From Streptomyces sp. NP-1717 (GTDB lineage: Bacteria > Actinomycetota > Actinomycetes > Streptomycetales > Streptomycetaceae), in NCBI RefSeq assembly GCF_022695985.1, contig NZ_JAAPBF010000018.1:1-63874 (forward strand): 63,874 nucleotides of DNA, read 5' to 3'. Made by a program: the position numbers and the translations under genes. Shown here one piece after another: positions 1 to 7,870 of this stretch. Under the pieces are notes generated by a model that ran no database searches, was not told the DNA's origin, and worked only from the letters and a program-made list of their open reading frames with translations. Position 1 is the stretch's first letter. Each line of letters opens with the position of its first letter.

Positions 1-66
1 GTTCCGTTCCCCGCAAGCCCGCCCGGTGCCCCGGAGACTTCTCCCCGGACTCTGGCTCACGGCCCG

Positions 67-453
67 TCAGTCGCCCCAGGTGATGTCCTTCCACCTGCAG
101 CTGTCGGGCCAGGCAGGGATGTCCTCGCACACCACGAAGCGGCTGATCTCGGACACCCTGGAGGTGCTTGCGCCGCTGCAGCCCGCCGTCGAGCCGTTCG
201 AGTCGTTGAGCCTCGTGGCCCCGCCGCTCTCCCACCGGAGTAGGGCGTACGCCTGGTGGCTATCCGCTTCCTTGTCGCAAATCAGGTAGTCGCCCCCGCT
301 GGAGATCCTGCCCCAGTCCTGACCTTCTTCGACCGATACGTACGACACCGCGTGGGCGGCGCCGGCCGTGGACAGGGCGAGGGCTACGGCCGCAGAGGCC
401 GTGCCGAGTGTGCTGAGCAGTGTGCGTTGGGTCATATCCATATCAGCTCGCAT
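67..453 (-). CDS. Small secreted protein, unknown function
   Basis: A protein of about 122-128 residues with a clear Sec signal peptide: a short basic start (MTQRTLL), a hydrophobic Ala/Leu core and an AHA cleavage site. The mature part of about 90 residues has four cysteines (in CDKEAD, GCSG, CEDI and DSCRW), so two disulfides are possible. I do not recognise the family. Three in-frame ATGs lie close together (453, 441, 435) and none has a good Shine-Dalgarno. The 453 start overlaps the end of a tiny upstream reading frame (443-596), which suggests translational coupling. The last start gives the cleanest signal peptide. Confidence 0.7.
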   Translation of the reverse strand: MRADMDMTQRTLLSTLGTASAAVALALSTAGAAHAVSYVSVEEGQDWGRISSGGDYLICDKEADSHQAYALLRWESGGATRLNDSNGSTAGCSGASTSRVSEISRFVVCEDIPAWPDSCRWKDITWGD

Positions 454-596
454 CCAGGGCCTTCGGGAAGCCGACGTTCTTGGCCTCGCTGTACAGGTCC
501 TTGATGTCCGCGGCCTTCAGCTTGATACAGCCGCGGACTCCCCCATCCTGAGACGGCCACCGTGGCCGCGGTGAGAATGTGCAGGCAGAGCTTCAT
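443..596 (-). pseudogene. Tiny secreted peptide gene with a one-base frameshift
   Basis: From the ATG at 596 the frame reads MKLCLHILTAATVAVSG, a signal-peptide-like start, and then loses sense. One frame over, a sensible C-terminus ending in LYSEAKNVGFPKALDAS runs to a stop at 443-445. Removing one G from the five-G run near 543-551 joins both parts into a product of about 51 residues. Its stop overlaps the start region of the next secreted gene. It may be a decayed gene or a sequencing error. No family is recognised. Confidence 0.4.
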
Positions 597-939
597 TTCT
601 CGATCCCCCGATCTGTGCGGTGGCCGTCCCGCTACACGCCCGATGGGGCAATGGCAGCAGGTGGATTCGGTGCGATGCCAACCCGTTATGTCCGCGTCGG
701 CGAGAGCAACTGTGCTGGTCCGACCCGCCCGAGGGCCAGTGATCTCGCGTTCCAAGTCGGCGTGGGACGCACGATCCGCCGTTCACCTGTAGTGATAGGG
801 ACGGATTGGGACGCCCGTGGAAAGGTGGGAGGGGAGTCGGAGACAGAAGTCACGGGGGTGAGGTCTGGGACGGGCCGGAGAGATCCAGGGAGTTGGCCGA
901 AGTTCTGGCAGGGCTGAAGGAGCGTAGTGGCCTCAGCGG
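597..939. other. No gene seen
   Basis: About 340 bases between the small secreted genes and the remnant at 940. All six frames give only low-complexity Arg/Pro/Gly-rich translations typical of out-of-frame GC-rich DNA. I see no RNA gene, terminator or repeat. Confidence 0.5.
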
Positions 940-1359
940 TCAACCACCCACCAAGGCGGGGCTGTTCGTGGCCCGTCTCCAGGAGTGGCCGGTCGGCGCA
1001 GATCTCCTTCCTGTGGCCGCGGCTTCCAGATCGACCTGCCAAGGAACGTCTGGCAGTGCGAGTTCCTCGCACTCCACGTGGGGATACACGGCGGTGAGCG
1101 CGCCGTCGTTGAGCGCGGGCCTGAATTCCCCGGTGGCCTCGTCCTTCTGCGCGCGGGTCGGCGGGCGCAACGCGACCATCAGCTCCAGGCCGGTCGTCGC
1201 GGTCGTCCCGCGCGGCGTCATCACCCGCTCCGCGTACAGGCCGAGATAGCGGGCGAGGTCGGCCGGGTGGGCCCTGCTGCGGCCGAAGAGGTACGACCAC
1301 GCCTTGAGGCCGTAGTAGCCCCATGTCAGAACGGTGGAGATCGCGAAGCCCGTCTGCAC
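940..1359 (-). pseudogene. Remnant of a membrane-associated protein
   Basis: The minus strand reads a plausible protein segment: a hydrophobic stretch (FAISTVLTWGYYGLKAW), then LARYLGLYAERVMTPRG and LELMVALRPPTR, ending in an acidic-to-basic tail. It has no convincing ribosome binding site. Another minus-strand hydrophobic stretch (KITYILFAVAGSLLTL, near 1570-1640) sits upstream in a different frame, as if one membrane protein had been rearranged. The family is unknown. It could instead be a short intact gene. Confidence 0.35.
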
Positions 1360-1806
1360 CGCAGCGGAGGGACGCCGACCCGATCCTCGTCCTCACCGCT
1401 GCCGCGCTGGAGCGCTACGGTCTGCCCGTCGCCCTGCTGGAGGAGGTGCGGCGCCACGGTCGGCTCGCGGACAGCCACACGGTGGTTCTTCCTCGGGCGG
1501 CCCGACGCGGGGGCCGCGGTGACCGAGGCCGTGCAGGACGCGCCGGCCGCGCGCGCCCAGTACACGCGGTCAGGGTCTGGAGGGTGAGCAGCGAGCCGGC
1601 GACGGCGAACAGGATGTAGGTGATCTTGTCCTCCTGTTCGCCACAGCCCACCACATCGGGCCGCGCCAGGAGAGGGCGGCATCGTCGGCCAGGCACACCG
1701 GCCCAGGCCGCATCCTCGATTTCCGGTCCCGCGAACAATTCTGACTCCGGCTCACGGCAGATTCCCTGCTCGCCACCCACCCCTGTAATCAACTCCGTCT
1801 GCTTCA
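1360..1806. other. Rearranged DNA without an intact gene
   Basis: A plus-strand stretch near 1380-1490 reads PILVLTAAALERYGLPVALL, which looks like real protein, but it has no proper start and dissolves into Arg/Gly-rich sequence. On the minus strand around 1570-1640 there is one transmembrane-like segment. Both look like fragments of lost genes. Confidence 0.35.
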
Positions 1807-1834
1807 TTGACATCTCACTCGGAAGACCTATCTT
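1807..1834 (+). promoter_or_regulatory. Probable housekeeping promoter of the LPMO gene
   Basis: TTGACA at 1807-1812 and TATCTT at 1829-1834, 16 bases apart, fit an HrdB-type -35/-10 pair. The CebR-type palindrome begins at the next base, so a bound repressor would cover the start point. The LPMO start codon is about 50 bases further on. Confidence 0.6.
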
Positions 1835-1848
1835 TGGGAGCGCTCCCA
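1835..1848 (+). promoter_or_regulatory. CebR-type operator
   Basis: A perfect 14-base palindrome, TGGGAGCGCTCCCA. This is the established binding site of CebR, the LacI-family repressor of cellulose-utilisation genes in Streptomyces, which is released by cellobiose. It abuts the -10 element of the LPMO promoter. Confidence 0.85.
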
Positions 1849-1882
1849 TAACAGCCTTGCAAACTGGAAGGAGTCCCCCACC

Positions 1883-2557
1883 ATGCGCAAAAAGAGTCCG
1901 TTAACCGGGCGTTCGCGAGCGTCCCTCCGCCGGCCTCTCCAGGCGTTCGTCATGCTGTTCGCCGTGGCGGTCGGCGCCCTCACCTGGTCGACCCCCGCCC
2001 AGGCTCACGGCACCGTCGTCGGCCCCGCCACCCGCGCGTACCAGTGCTGGAAGACGTGGGGCAACGACCACACGAACCCGGCCATGCAGACCCAGGACCC
2101 CATGTGTTGGCAGGCCTTCCAGGCCAACCCCGACACCATGTGGAACTGGATGAGCGCGCTCCGCGACGGCCTCGGGGGCCAGTTCCAGGCACGGACCCCC
2201 GACGGGACACTCTGCAGTAACAACCTCTCGAGGAACGCCAGCCTGGACAAGCCCGGACCGTGGAAGACCACCACCATCGGCAACAACTTCTCGGTCCACA
2301 TGTACGACCAGGCGTCCCACGGTGCCGACTACTTCAAGGTCTACGTGAGCAAGCAGGGCTTCAACCCCAAGACCCAGACCCTGGGCTGGAGCAACCTCGA
2401 CTTCATCACGCAGACCGGCCGCTTCGCCCCGGCACAGGACATCACGTTCCCCGTCCAGACCTCCGGCTACACCGGACACCACATCCTGTTCGTGATCTGG
2501 CAGGCCTCGCACATCGACCAGGCCTACATGTGGTGCAGCGACGTGAACTTCGGCTGA
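1883..2557 (+). CDS. Lytic polysaccharide monooxygenase, AA10 (cellulose type)
   Basis: A 224-residue secreted copper enzyme that cleaves crystalline polysaccharide oxidatively. The signal peptide ends at AQA, leaving His42 as the mature N-terminus as the copper histidine brace requires. The second brace histidine is probably His146 in SHGADYF, and the conserved C-terminal end CSDVNF is present. Cysteine pairs (around QCW, MCW, LCS and WCS) fit the family disulfides. There is no carbohydrate-binding module. AAGGAG at 1868-1873 sets the start. Control by cellobiose through the CebR box just upstream is expected. Cellulose rather than chitin as substrate is inferred from that operator and general resemblance. 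Confidence 0.9.
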   Translation: MRKKSPLTGRSRASLRRPLQAFVMLFAVAVGALTWSTPAQAHGTVVGPATRAYQCWKTWGNDHTNPAMQTQDPMCWQAFQANPDTMWNWMSALRDGLGGQFQARTPDGTLCSNNLSRNASLDKPGPWKTTTIGNNFSVHMYDQASHGADYFKVYVSKQGFNPKTQTLGWSNLDFITQTGRFAPAQDITFPVQTSGYTGHHILFVIWQASHIDQAYMWCSDVNFG

Positions 2558-2590
2558 GCCGCAAAGCACGCAGACGGCACCGGCCGACCG

Positions 2591-2640
2591 AGCCCCGTCC
2601 GGGCAGGGACCCAAATTGGTCACCCTGCCCCGACGGGGCT
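2591..2640 (+). terminator. Rho-independent-type terminator after the LPMO gene
   Basis: Inverted repeat 2591-2608 / 2623-2640, 17 of 18 pairs, with a 14-base loop, 33 bases after the LPMO stop. No long T run follows, as is usual in Streptomyces. Confidence 0.75.
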
Positions 2641-2932
2641 TCCTGCGTTCCTCACTTGACTCTGAAAGCTCTATAGATCGTCAAGCGGCTGGAGATGTCG
2701 GGGATCTGGATCGTCGGGCTCAACTTCCGGAGATCCGGCAGGACTTCGACCTGGGGATCTCGTTCTGGTCCAGGAAGGGCTGGAAGGCGGTCGGCCGTCG
2801 GCGGTCCCGGCGAAGAGGGTTCTCGCCGTTCAACTATCCGCACGCCGTGACAACGATTCAACGCCGATCATTTCAGTTGCCGACAGGCTCCCCACGACCG
2901 ATCCTGAGCACCGGACAAACAAGGAGGACAGG

Positions 2933-3314
2933 ATGGGGCTCGTGCTCTTCCCCGGGGACGACGATGTGACCAGCCCGGACATCTCCTGGTCCTGCACCGG
3001 CTTCAACATGTTCAGGGAGTGGCTGGCCCGCCGAGGGGTTCACCCTCTCCGAGATGCGCGGCTTCGACGGAGACTGCCCGTGGAGCAGCGTCTCCACAAC
3101 GCTGGCACCACTGCTCAACCATCCAGATGACGCTGGTCCAGACCTCACGCCCGCTCAATGCGCGGCCATGCTGCCCCGGCTGGAAGCAATCATCAACGAG
3201 CGGCAACATGATGGCAGCGACGCCGCTCTCGAACGACGCATCGATGACACCCGCCAGCTGGTCACCGTCATGAAGTTCTGCTTGGACAAGGACGTTGAGA
3301 TCATCTTCGGCTAA
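2933..3314 (+). pseudogene. Frameshifted conserved Streptomyces hypothetical protein
   Basis: The frame from ATG 2933 reads MGLVLFPGDDDVTSPDISWS and a little further (NMFREWLAR). The sense then continues one frame over as EGFTLSEMRGF and runs to a stop at 3314 through DLTPAQCAAMLPRLEAI and DDTRQLVTVMKFCLDKD. Together they would give a cytosolic protein of about 126 residues of a type I remember as a common Streptomyces hypothetical. The break lies near 3030-3036, by a GAGGGG run. Its function is unknown. Confidence 0.6.
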
Positions 3315-3339
3315 CCACCGAACCGTAGGCGCCAGCAAT

Positions 3340-3353
3340 TTACGAGACAGCCC
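3340..3353 (-). repeat. Terminal inverted repeat of an IS5-type element (scar)
   Basis: TTACGAGACAGCCC is, with one mismatch, the reverse complement of GGGCTGTCCCGTAA at 30159-30172. This is a remembered end sequence of common Streptomyces insertion sequences. It is followed by TTAG, as the other copy is preceded by CTAA. No transposase remains here. Confidence 0.45.
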
Positions 3354-3561
3354 TTAGCTGCGCGCCGACGTCATCGTCGCGGAGAACGCCGCGCTGATCG
3401 CCGGCCAGACCGAGGTGCCCATCGTGAATTCTTGAGTGACTGGCTGCTCGCCTCGGTCCGCGTGAATCCCCCGCCGGTCACTTCGAGCTCAACGTGCCGG
3501 CTGGGGAGGGGGCGGACCTCTCGTGTCTTCGCAGACATACGGCCCGACGGGCCCGGTCGGA

Positions 3562-3786
3562 TCAGCGGGCGGGGGTGCGTGACCCGTGGCGGACCAGACC
3601 CGCGATCGCCGTGATCACGAGCCCCACCGCGGCAAGGCCGGAGAGTAGGGGCAGCACGGCCATTTCGTTCATCAGCTGATTCGCAGCGCTGATGGCGAGG
3701 AGGATGCCGGCCACCAGGTAGAGGGCACTCATGCCCCGGCTCGACGGGATCATCTGCCACGTGCGACTGCCCATGTCGTCCTCCAA
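3562..3786 (-). CDS. Small two-helix membrane protein
   Basis: 74 residues (70 if the second ATG is used). After a polar start come two hydrophobic helices, LYLVAGILLAISAA and LPLLSGLAAVGLVITAIAG, then a basic tail (VRHGSRTPAR), which suggests both ends are cytosolic. The family is not recognised and the neighbours are scars, so no role can be given. Confidence 0.55.
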   Translation of the reverse strand: MEDDMGSRTWQMIPSSRGMSALYLVAGILLAISAANQLMNEMAVLPLLSGLAAVGLVITAIAGLVRHGSRTPAR

Positions 3787-4016
3787 CTAGACCAAACCGT
3801 AACGCGGTTCACGTGCCCGAAGATCCAGAAGCCATTCCCGTCGAAAGCCGCTCCTCGGGCCCGTTCACGCGCTGGTTGACCGTACTCACAGAGAGACATG
3901 GGCGACGCCGAGATAGGCGTGCAGCGTGCGGATACTGTTTCCCGCCTGCGGGACAGCCGGAACAGCGGCAGGGCAGAAGGGGCGGGCGGGAGCGAAGCTG
4001 GGGGGCCGGGCACACC

Positions 4017-4106
4017 CTCACGGTGACCGAGACCGTGGTCGTGTTCGTAGAAATCGACCGCGCCACCATGGGGCCCGAGCGCCTGGCCGCCGAGCTCACC
4101 GCTTAA
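4017..4106 (+). pseudogene. C-terminal scrap of a replication-relaxation-like protein
   Basis: The translation VTETVVVFVEIDRATMGPER, then a few residues to a stop, resembles the FVE-x-DRATM core of replication-relaxation family proteins of Streptomyces plasmids and integrative elements. Nothing sensible precedes it in this frame. It is a trace of a lost mobile element. Confidence 0.35.
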
Positions 4107-4324
4107 GCCGACCGCGACGTACCCGCCCCCCGACGCCCGGACCGCACATCAACGGGCGGTTCCCTCACGGTCGCGTCGCAGGCCGTGGCCGGCCGCGCGC
4201 CTCCAACTCCCAAGGGCTTTACCTGATTTACCACTCCGTGAGGTGTTCTTGACAAGGGCTGCGAGTAACGCCACCCTCATGCCTCTCTGATCGGTGCCAC
4301 GAATGAGGAGAGGCAGCCCCCCAC

Positions 4325-5095
4325 ATGAGTTCACGTACTGTCCGACGGCTTGTGTCGGTACTGGCGGGTGCCGGCTTGGTGCTCGCCGCCCCCACAGCCC
4401 TGCCCGCGGTCGCGAACGCCGCGCCGGCCGCCGTCGCCGAGGTGTCCGCCGCCGACGGTTGCTACACCTGGAGCGGGACGCTCAGCGAGGGTTCGTCCGG
4501 CGAAGCAGTGCGACAGCTCCAGATCCGGGTCGCCGGATACCCGGGCTCGGGCAGCCAGCTCGCCATCGACGGCCAGTTCGGCCCGGCAACCAAGGCCGCG
4601 GTGCAGCGCTTCCAGTCGGCTTACGGTCTCGGCGCCGACGGTGTCGCGGGCCCGGCCACCTTCGGCAAGATCTACGAGCTTCAGGACGACGACTGTTCCC
4701 CGGCCAACTTCGATTACAGCGAGCTGAACAACTGCAACTCGGACTGGTCCGGCGGCAAGGTCAGCGCGGCCACGGCCCGCGCCAACGCCCTGGTCACCAT
4801 GTGGAAGCTGCAGGCCATGCGCCACGCCATGGGTGACAGGCCGATCACCGTCAACGGCGGCTTCCGCAGCGTCACCTGCAACAGCAACGTCGGCGGCGCG
4901 GCCAACAGCCGTCACATGTACGGCCACGCGGCCGACCTCGGCGCGGGCTCGCAGGGCTTCTGTGCCCTGGCTCTGGCGGCCCGCAACCACGGCTTCACGG
5001 AGATCCTGGGCCCGGGCTACCCGGGTCACGACGATCACACGCACGTCGCCGGTGGCGACGGCCGCTTCTGGTCGGCCCCGAGTTGCGGTATGTGA
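4325..5095 (+). CDS. Secreted zinc D-Ala-D-Ala carboxypeptidase (M15) with peptidoglycan-binding domain
   Basis: 256 residues. It has a signal peptide, one peptidoglycan-binding domain (about residues 45-120; VRQLQIRVAGY, IDGQFGPATKAAVQRFQ, GVAGPATF), and then an M15A peptidase domain like that of the S. albus G DD-carboxypeptidase. The zinc ligands are visible in SRHMYGHAADL and in HDDHTH near the C-terminus. Cys-containing loops fit disulfides in a secreted enzyme. It trims stem peptides of the wall. GAGGAG lies upstream of the ATG, and a possible TTGACA -35 is at 4249-4254. It stands alone, with the NlpC/P60 gene downstream. Confidence 0.9.
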   Translation: MSSRTVRRLVSVLAGAGLVLAAPTALPAVANAAPAAVAEVSAADGCYTWSGTLSEGSSGEAVRQLQIRVAGYPGSGSQLAIDGQFGPATKAAVQRFQSAYGLGADGVAGPATFGKIYELQDDDCSPANFDYSELNNCNSDWSGGKVSAATARANALVTMWKLQAMRHAMGDRPITVNGGFRSVTCNSNVGGAANSRHMYGHAADLGAGSQGFCALALAARNHGFTEILGPGYPGHDDHTHVAGGDGRFWSAPSCGM

Positions 5096-5424
5096 TCCAT
5101 CGGTTCACGCACCGCGTGTGCCTGCGACGCCCGCTCCGGTGCTTCGGTCCGGGGCGGGCGTCCGCCGCGCTGCGCGGTTGCTTCCCGCGGCGACATCCGT
5201 ACGAGCCCACTCACGGCCGGCGGGACCGAACTGGCCGAAGGCGGACACCTTCGGGGCCTTGTGGTGCGCCGGAGCCTTACGGCGGGCGGTCGGGACGCTG
5301 CGTCGGGGATCTTCAGGCCCATTGACATGCGCACGTCACACTTGGAGAGTTGCCCCTCTCCGTGCCCGCCGGAGCGGCACACGCTTCGGCCGGGACCGGT
5401 AGGCAGACCGTCGAAAGGAGCACG
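5096..5424. other. Intergenic region, no gene seen
   Basis: About 330 bases between two secreted wall-enzyme genes. Neither strand gives convincing protein, and I find no strong hairpin. The promoter of the NlpC/P60 gene must lie here but I cannot place it. Confidence 0.4.
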
Positions 5425-5988
5425 ATGAACCGCTTAACCCGAACTCTCCTGCCCTTCACCATGGGCGCTGCCCTGCTGGTGCCGCTGACACACTCCGCCA
5501 CCGCGGTGGAGACCGACACCCGTAGTGTTTCCCCCGCCGCGGCCGGGAAGAAGGCCGCCGGCGATGTCCACGCCAAGGTCAGCCGCGACTCCGTCATCCA
5601 GCGGGCCAAGACCTGGCTGACGGCGAACAACGGCAGTCAGGTGCCCTACAGCCAGACCGCGACGTTCGGCGGATACCGTGCGGACTGCTCCGGATACGTC
5701 AGCATGGCGCTCCAGTACGGCAAGCCCGGCGCCAACACGGTGATGCTCGCAAGCTCGGACTTCACCACGCCGATCAACATGTCGCAGCTCACCAAGGGCG
5801 ACCTGATCATCGACGCGGCGGGCAGCAGCACGACGCGGCACGTCGTGATCTTCGAGAAGTGGACGAGTAGCGCCCACACCAGCTACAAGGCGTACGAGCA
5901 GCGCGGCGGGCACGGTACGGACTACCGCACACTCAGTTACGGGATCGGGGCGGACGAGTACGACGCGTACCGTCCCAACAAGTACTGA
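5425..5988 (+). CDS. Secreted NlpC/P60-like hydrolase
   Basis: 187 residues. The signal peptide (MNRLTRTLLPFTMGAALLVP) is followed by an NlpC/P60 fold: the catalytic cysteine in YRADCSGYVSMAL, then TKGDLIIDA and the catalytic histidine in RHVVIFEKW. Such enzymes cut peptidoglycan stem peptides, although this lone-domain type might act as an amidase on other substrates. AAAGGAG at 5414-5420 fixes the ATG at 5425. It is monocistronic, closed by the strong terminator at 6054. Confidence 0.85.
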   Translation: MNRLTRTLLPFTMGAALLVPLTHSATAVETDTRSVSPAAAGKKAAGDVHAKVSRDSVIQRAKTWLTANNGSQVPYSQTATFGGYRADCSGYVSMALQYGKPGANTVMLASSDFTTPINMSQLTKGDLIIDAAGSSTTRHVVIFEKWTSSAHTSYKAYEQRGGHGTDYRTLSYGIGADEYDAYRPNKY

Positions 5989-6053
5989 CACACTCCCCCT
6001 ACGCGCGCGGCCCGCGGCTCCCCCACCGCCGCCGGAAGCGCGACGCGGCAGTG

Positions 6054-6093
6054 AGCAGAACGCCCTCCGGGCCGGCCCGGAGGGCGTTCTGCT
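6054..6093 (+). terminator. Perfect 20-bp palindromic terminator
   Basis: Left arm 6054-6073 and right arm 6074-6093 are exact reverse complements (AGCAGAACGCCCTCCGGGCC). It lies 65 bases past the NlpC/P60 stop. Its symmetry means it can work in both directions. Confidence 0.85.
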
Positions 6094-6632
6094 GTCACCC
6101 GGCCGAGCGCCCCGTGACACGGGCCGGCGGCAGCGGTGGGCCCGTCCATCCTCCTGCCGAGCATCTGGCGCACGGCCGAGGCGTAGTCCCCGATCAGGAA
6201 GGATCGCTGTAGACCGGTCGCCGTTGCCGAAGTCGAGAACTTCGCAGCCTCGGCCTTGGCGTCGCTCACCGCGGCGGCCTGCTTCTCGGCCTCCCTGGCC
6301 GCGTCGTGCGGAAGCGTCGAATCTGCATTGAGCTCCGGAGTGCTGCGGTCGTCCGAGGTGTCGTCAGCGTCGGTGGCTGCTGCTCCGTCAGGTTGCGCGG
6401 ATTTGGCGGGGCCCGTCGGCAAACTGATCACCGAACGCACTGGTGAAGTTCCCACCCCGAACGTGTTGTTGTCGCTGCTTGCGTGAGACCCGAACCCAGT
6501 GGTGCGGGCGGCTTGGCCTTGCCCGTGGCCGGTGCTGTCACGGCTGGGTACCGAAACCCCCGGCTCTGCCCGTGGAGTTGTGGCGGTAGGCATTCCTCAG
6601 AGGCCAACCGTGTCAGCCGCAGCGACCACCGT
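6094..6632. other. Decayed DNA, possible minus-strand remnant
   Basis: On the minus strand around 6150-6470 there is a low-complexity Ala/Asp/Thr-rich translation (DDTSDDRSTPELN, AREAEKQAAAVSDAKAEAA) ending in FLIGDYASAVRQMLGRRM. It could be the tail of a lost coiled-coil or secreted protein. It has no start, no ribosome binding site and no neighbour, so I do not call a gene. Confidence 0.3.
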
Positions 6633-6802
6633 ACGGGCCACGGTAACGCCGAACTCGCCTCCCGGTTGTTCCTCAGCCCGACCGCGGTCAAGAGCCACGT
6701 CGGCCGCATTCTGTCGAAGCTGGACCTGCGCGCGACCGCGTCCAGGCCGTCGTCTTCGCCTACGAGACGGGCCTGATCGCCCCGGGCGAGGCGCCCAGAT
6801 GA
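6633..6802 (+). pseudogene. C-terminal DNA-binding fragment of a LuxR/NarL regulator
   Basis: The frame reads NAELASRLFLSPTAVKSHVG and RILSKLDLRA, the recognition helix region of a NarL-type output domain. It then shifts one frame to VQAVVFAYETGLIAPGEAPR and a stop at 6802. Intact family members carry these parts in one frame. The receiver domain is missing. The missing middle of such a protein lies just downstream (6849-7012), in the wrong order. Confidence 0.6.
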
Positions 6803-6848
6803 CTGATTCCAAGGTCAGTGGTCGTCCAGCGCGTATGCGGGCGGGGAC

Positions 6849-7012
6849 ATGACCCGCGAGCAGACCGGCGACGCTCTCCTCGCGCCCACGATCACTCGCC
6901 GCCTGATCGAGCGCTTCGCCCATCACGACGAACCGCAGACCATCGCCCCGCACCGCGATCTGTCCGGCCTGACCCCGCGCGAGCTCGAAGTGCTCCGCCT
7001 CCTCGCGAGTCC
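6849..7012 (+). pseudogene. Linker fragment of a LuxR/NarL response regulator
   Basis: GDALLAPTITRRLIERFAHH followed by LSGLTPRELEVLRLLA is the linker and the first helix of a NarL-type DNA-binding domain. The reading is cut at about 7012, where ABC-permease sequence begins. The fragment upstream (6633-6802) supplies the following part of such a domain, so the original gene was cut and rearranged. Confidence 0.6.
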
Positions 7013-7635
7013 CGTTCGTGATGGCTTTCGGCGCGCTCGGCATCGTGATGTCGGTGATCATCGTCAGCCATGTGATCAGTGGGGAGGTCGGCACCAGCCT
7101 GCGCAGGATCGGCATTCTCAAGGCGATCGGCTTCACTCCGCGCGAGGTCGTACGCGCCTACGTGGCCCAGGCGCTGATCCTGTGCCGCTGCTGGCCGACA
7201 CCGAGTCGGTGTACGGCTGCGTCTCGTTCTCGGTGGCCTGGTGGGTGGACGTCGCCGTGCCGGCCGCCGCCCTGGTCGTCGTGTGGTCGGCGGCGCTGAT
7301 TCCCGCGTTGCGGATCGGCAGGCTGCGCACCGTCGAGGCCATCGCGGTCGGCCGGGCGCCGCGTACGGGGCGCGGCCAGTTGGCGCACCGGGCGATGGGG
7401 ATGCTGCCGCGGCCGGTGACCTACGGTCTCGCCGCACCCTTCACACATCCGGTACGTACCCTCGCGATGCTGCTCGCGGTGGCGTTCGGCACCGTCGCGG
7501 CAACGTTCGCGGTGGGGCTGACCTCGTCCCTGAACGCGATCGGCACCTCACAGGACCCCGAGAACCGTGCCGCGGTCACGGTCACGACGTCCAAGGCGAT
7601 GGAAGCCGCTCCCCCTCCGCCGCCCCCCCCGTTAC

Positions 7636-7870
7636 CGTTTTCGTGGCTCCGCAATGGGGCCTCCGGTCTTCGGGTCCGGCATGACTTCCCCCCTTGTGGC
7701 GGTTGATGATCCGGGGGGTGGTGTCACCAGGCCCGGAGGCATCGACGGACCGCTGATGAGGGGCTTGAGCACCGGCTTCACCCGGGCCGGAAGAGCTCTC
7801 CGTAACGTGGGTGTGGCAGCTCGGTGCCGAGGCAAGGCCGGACGAACAGCGCGACCGGAGGGCCCTGCAC
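7636..7870 (+). ncRNA. Candidate bridge RNA region of the IS110 element
   Basis: In IS110-group elements the noncoding stretch between the left end and the recombinase gene encodes the bridge RNA, whose loops guide target and donor recognition. This stretch has the right place and size. It contains a CCCCCC...GGGGGG hairpin with a 20-base loop near 7690-7721 and a second G/C-rich stem region near 7740-7800. The assignment rests on family knowledge, not on a recognised RNA sequence. Confidence 0.45.
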
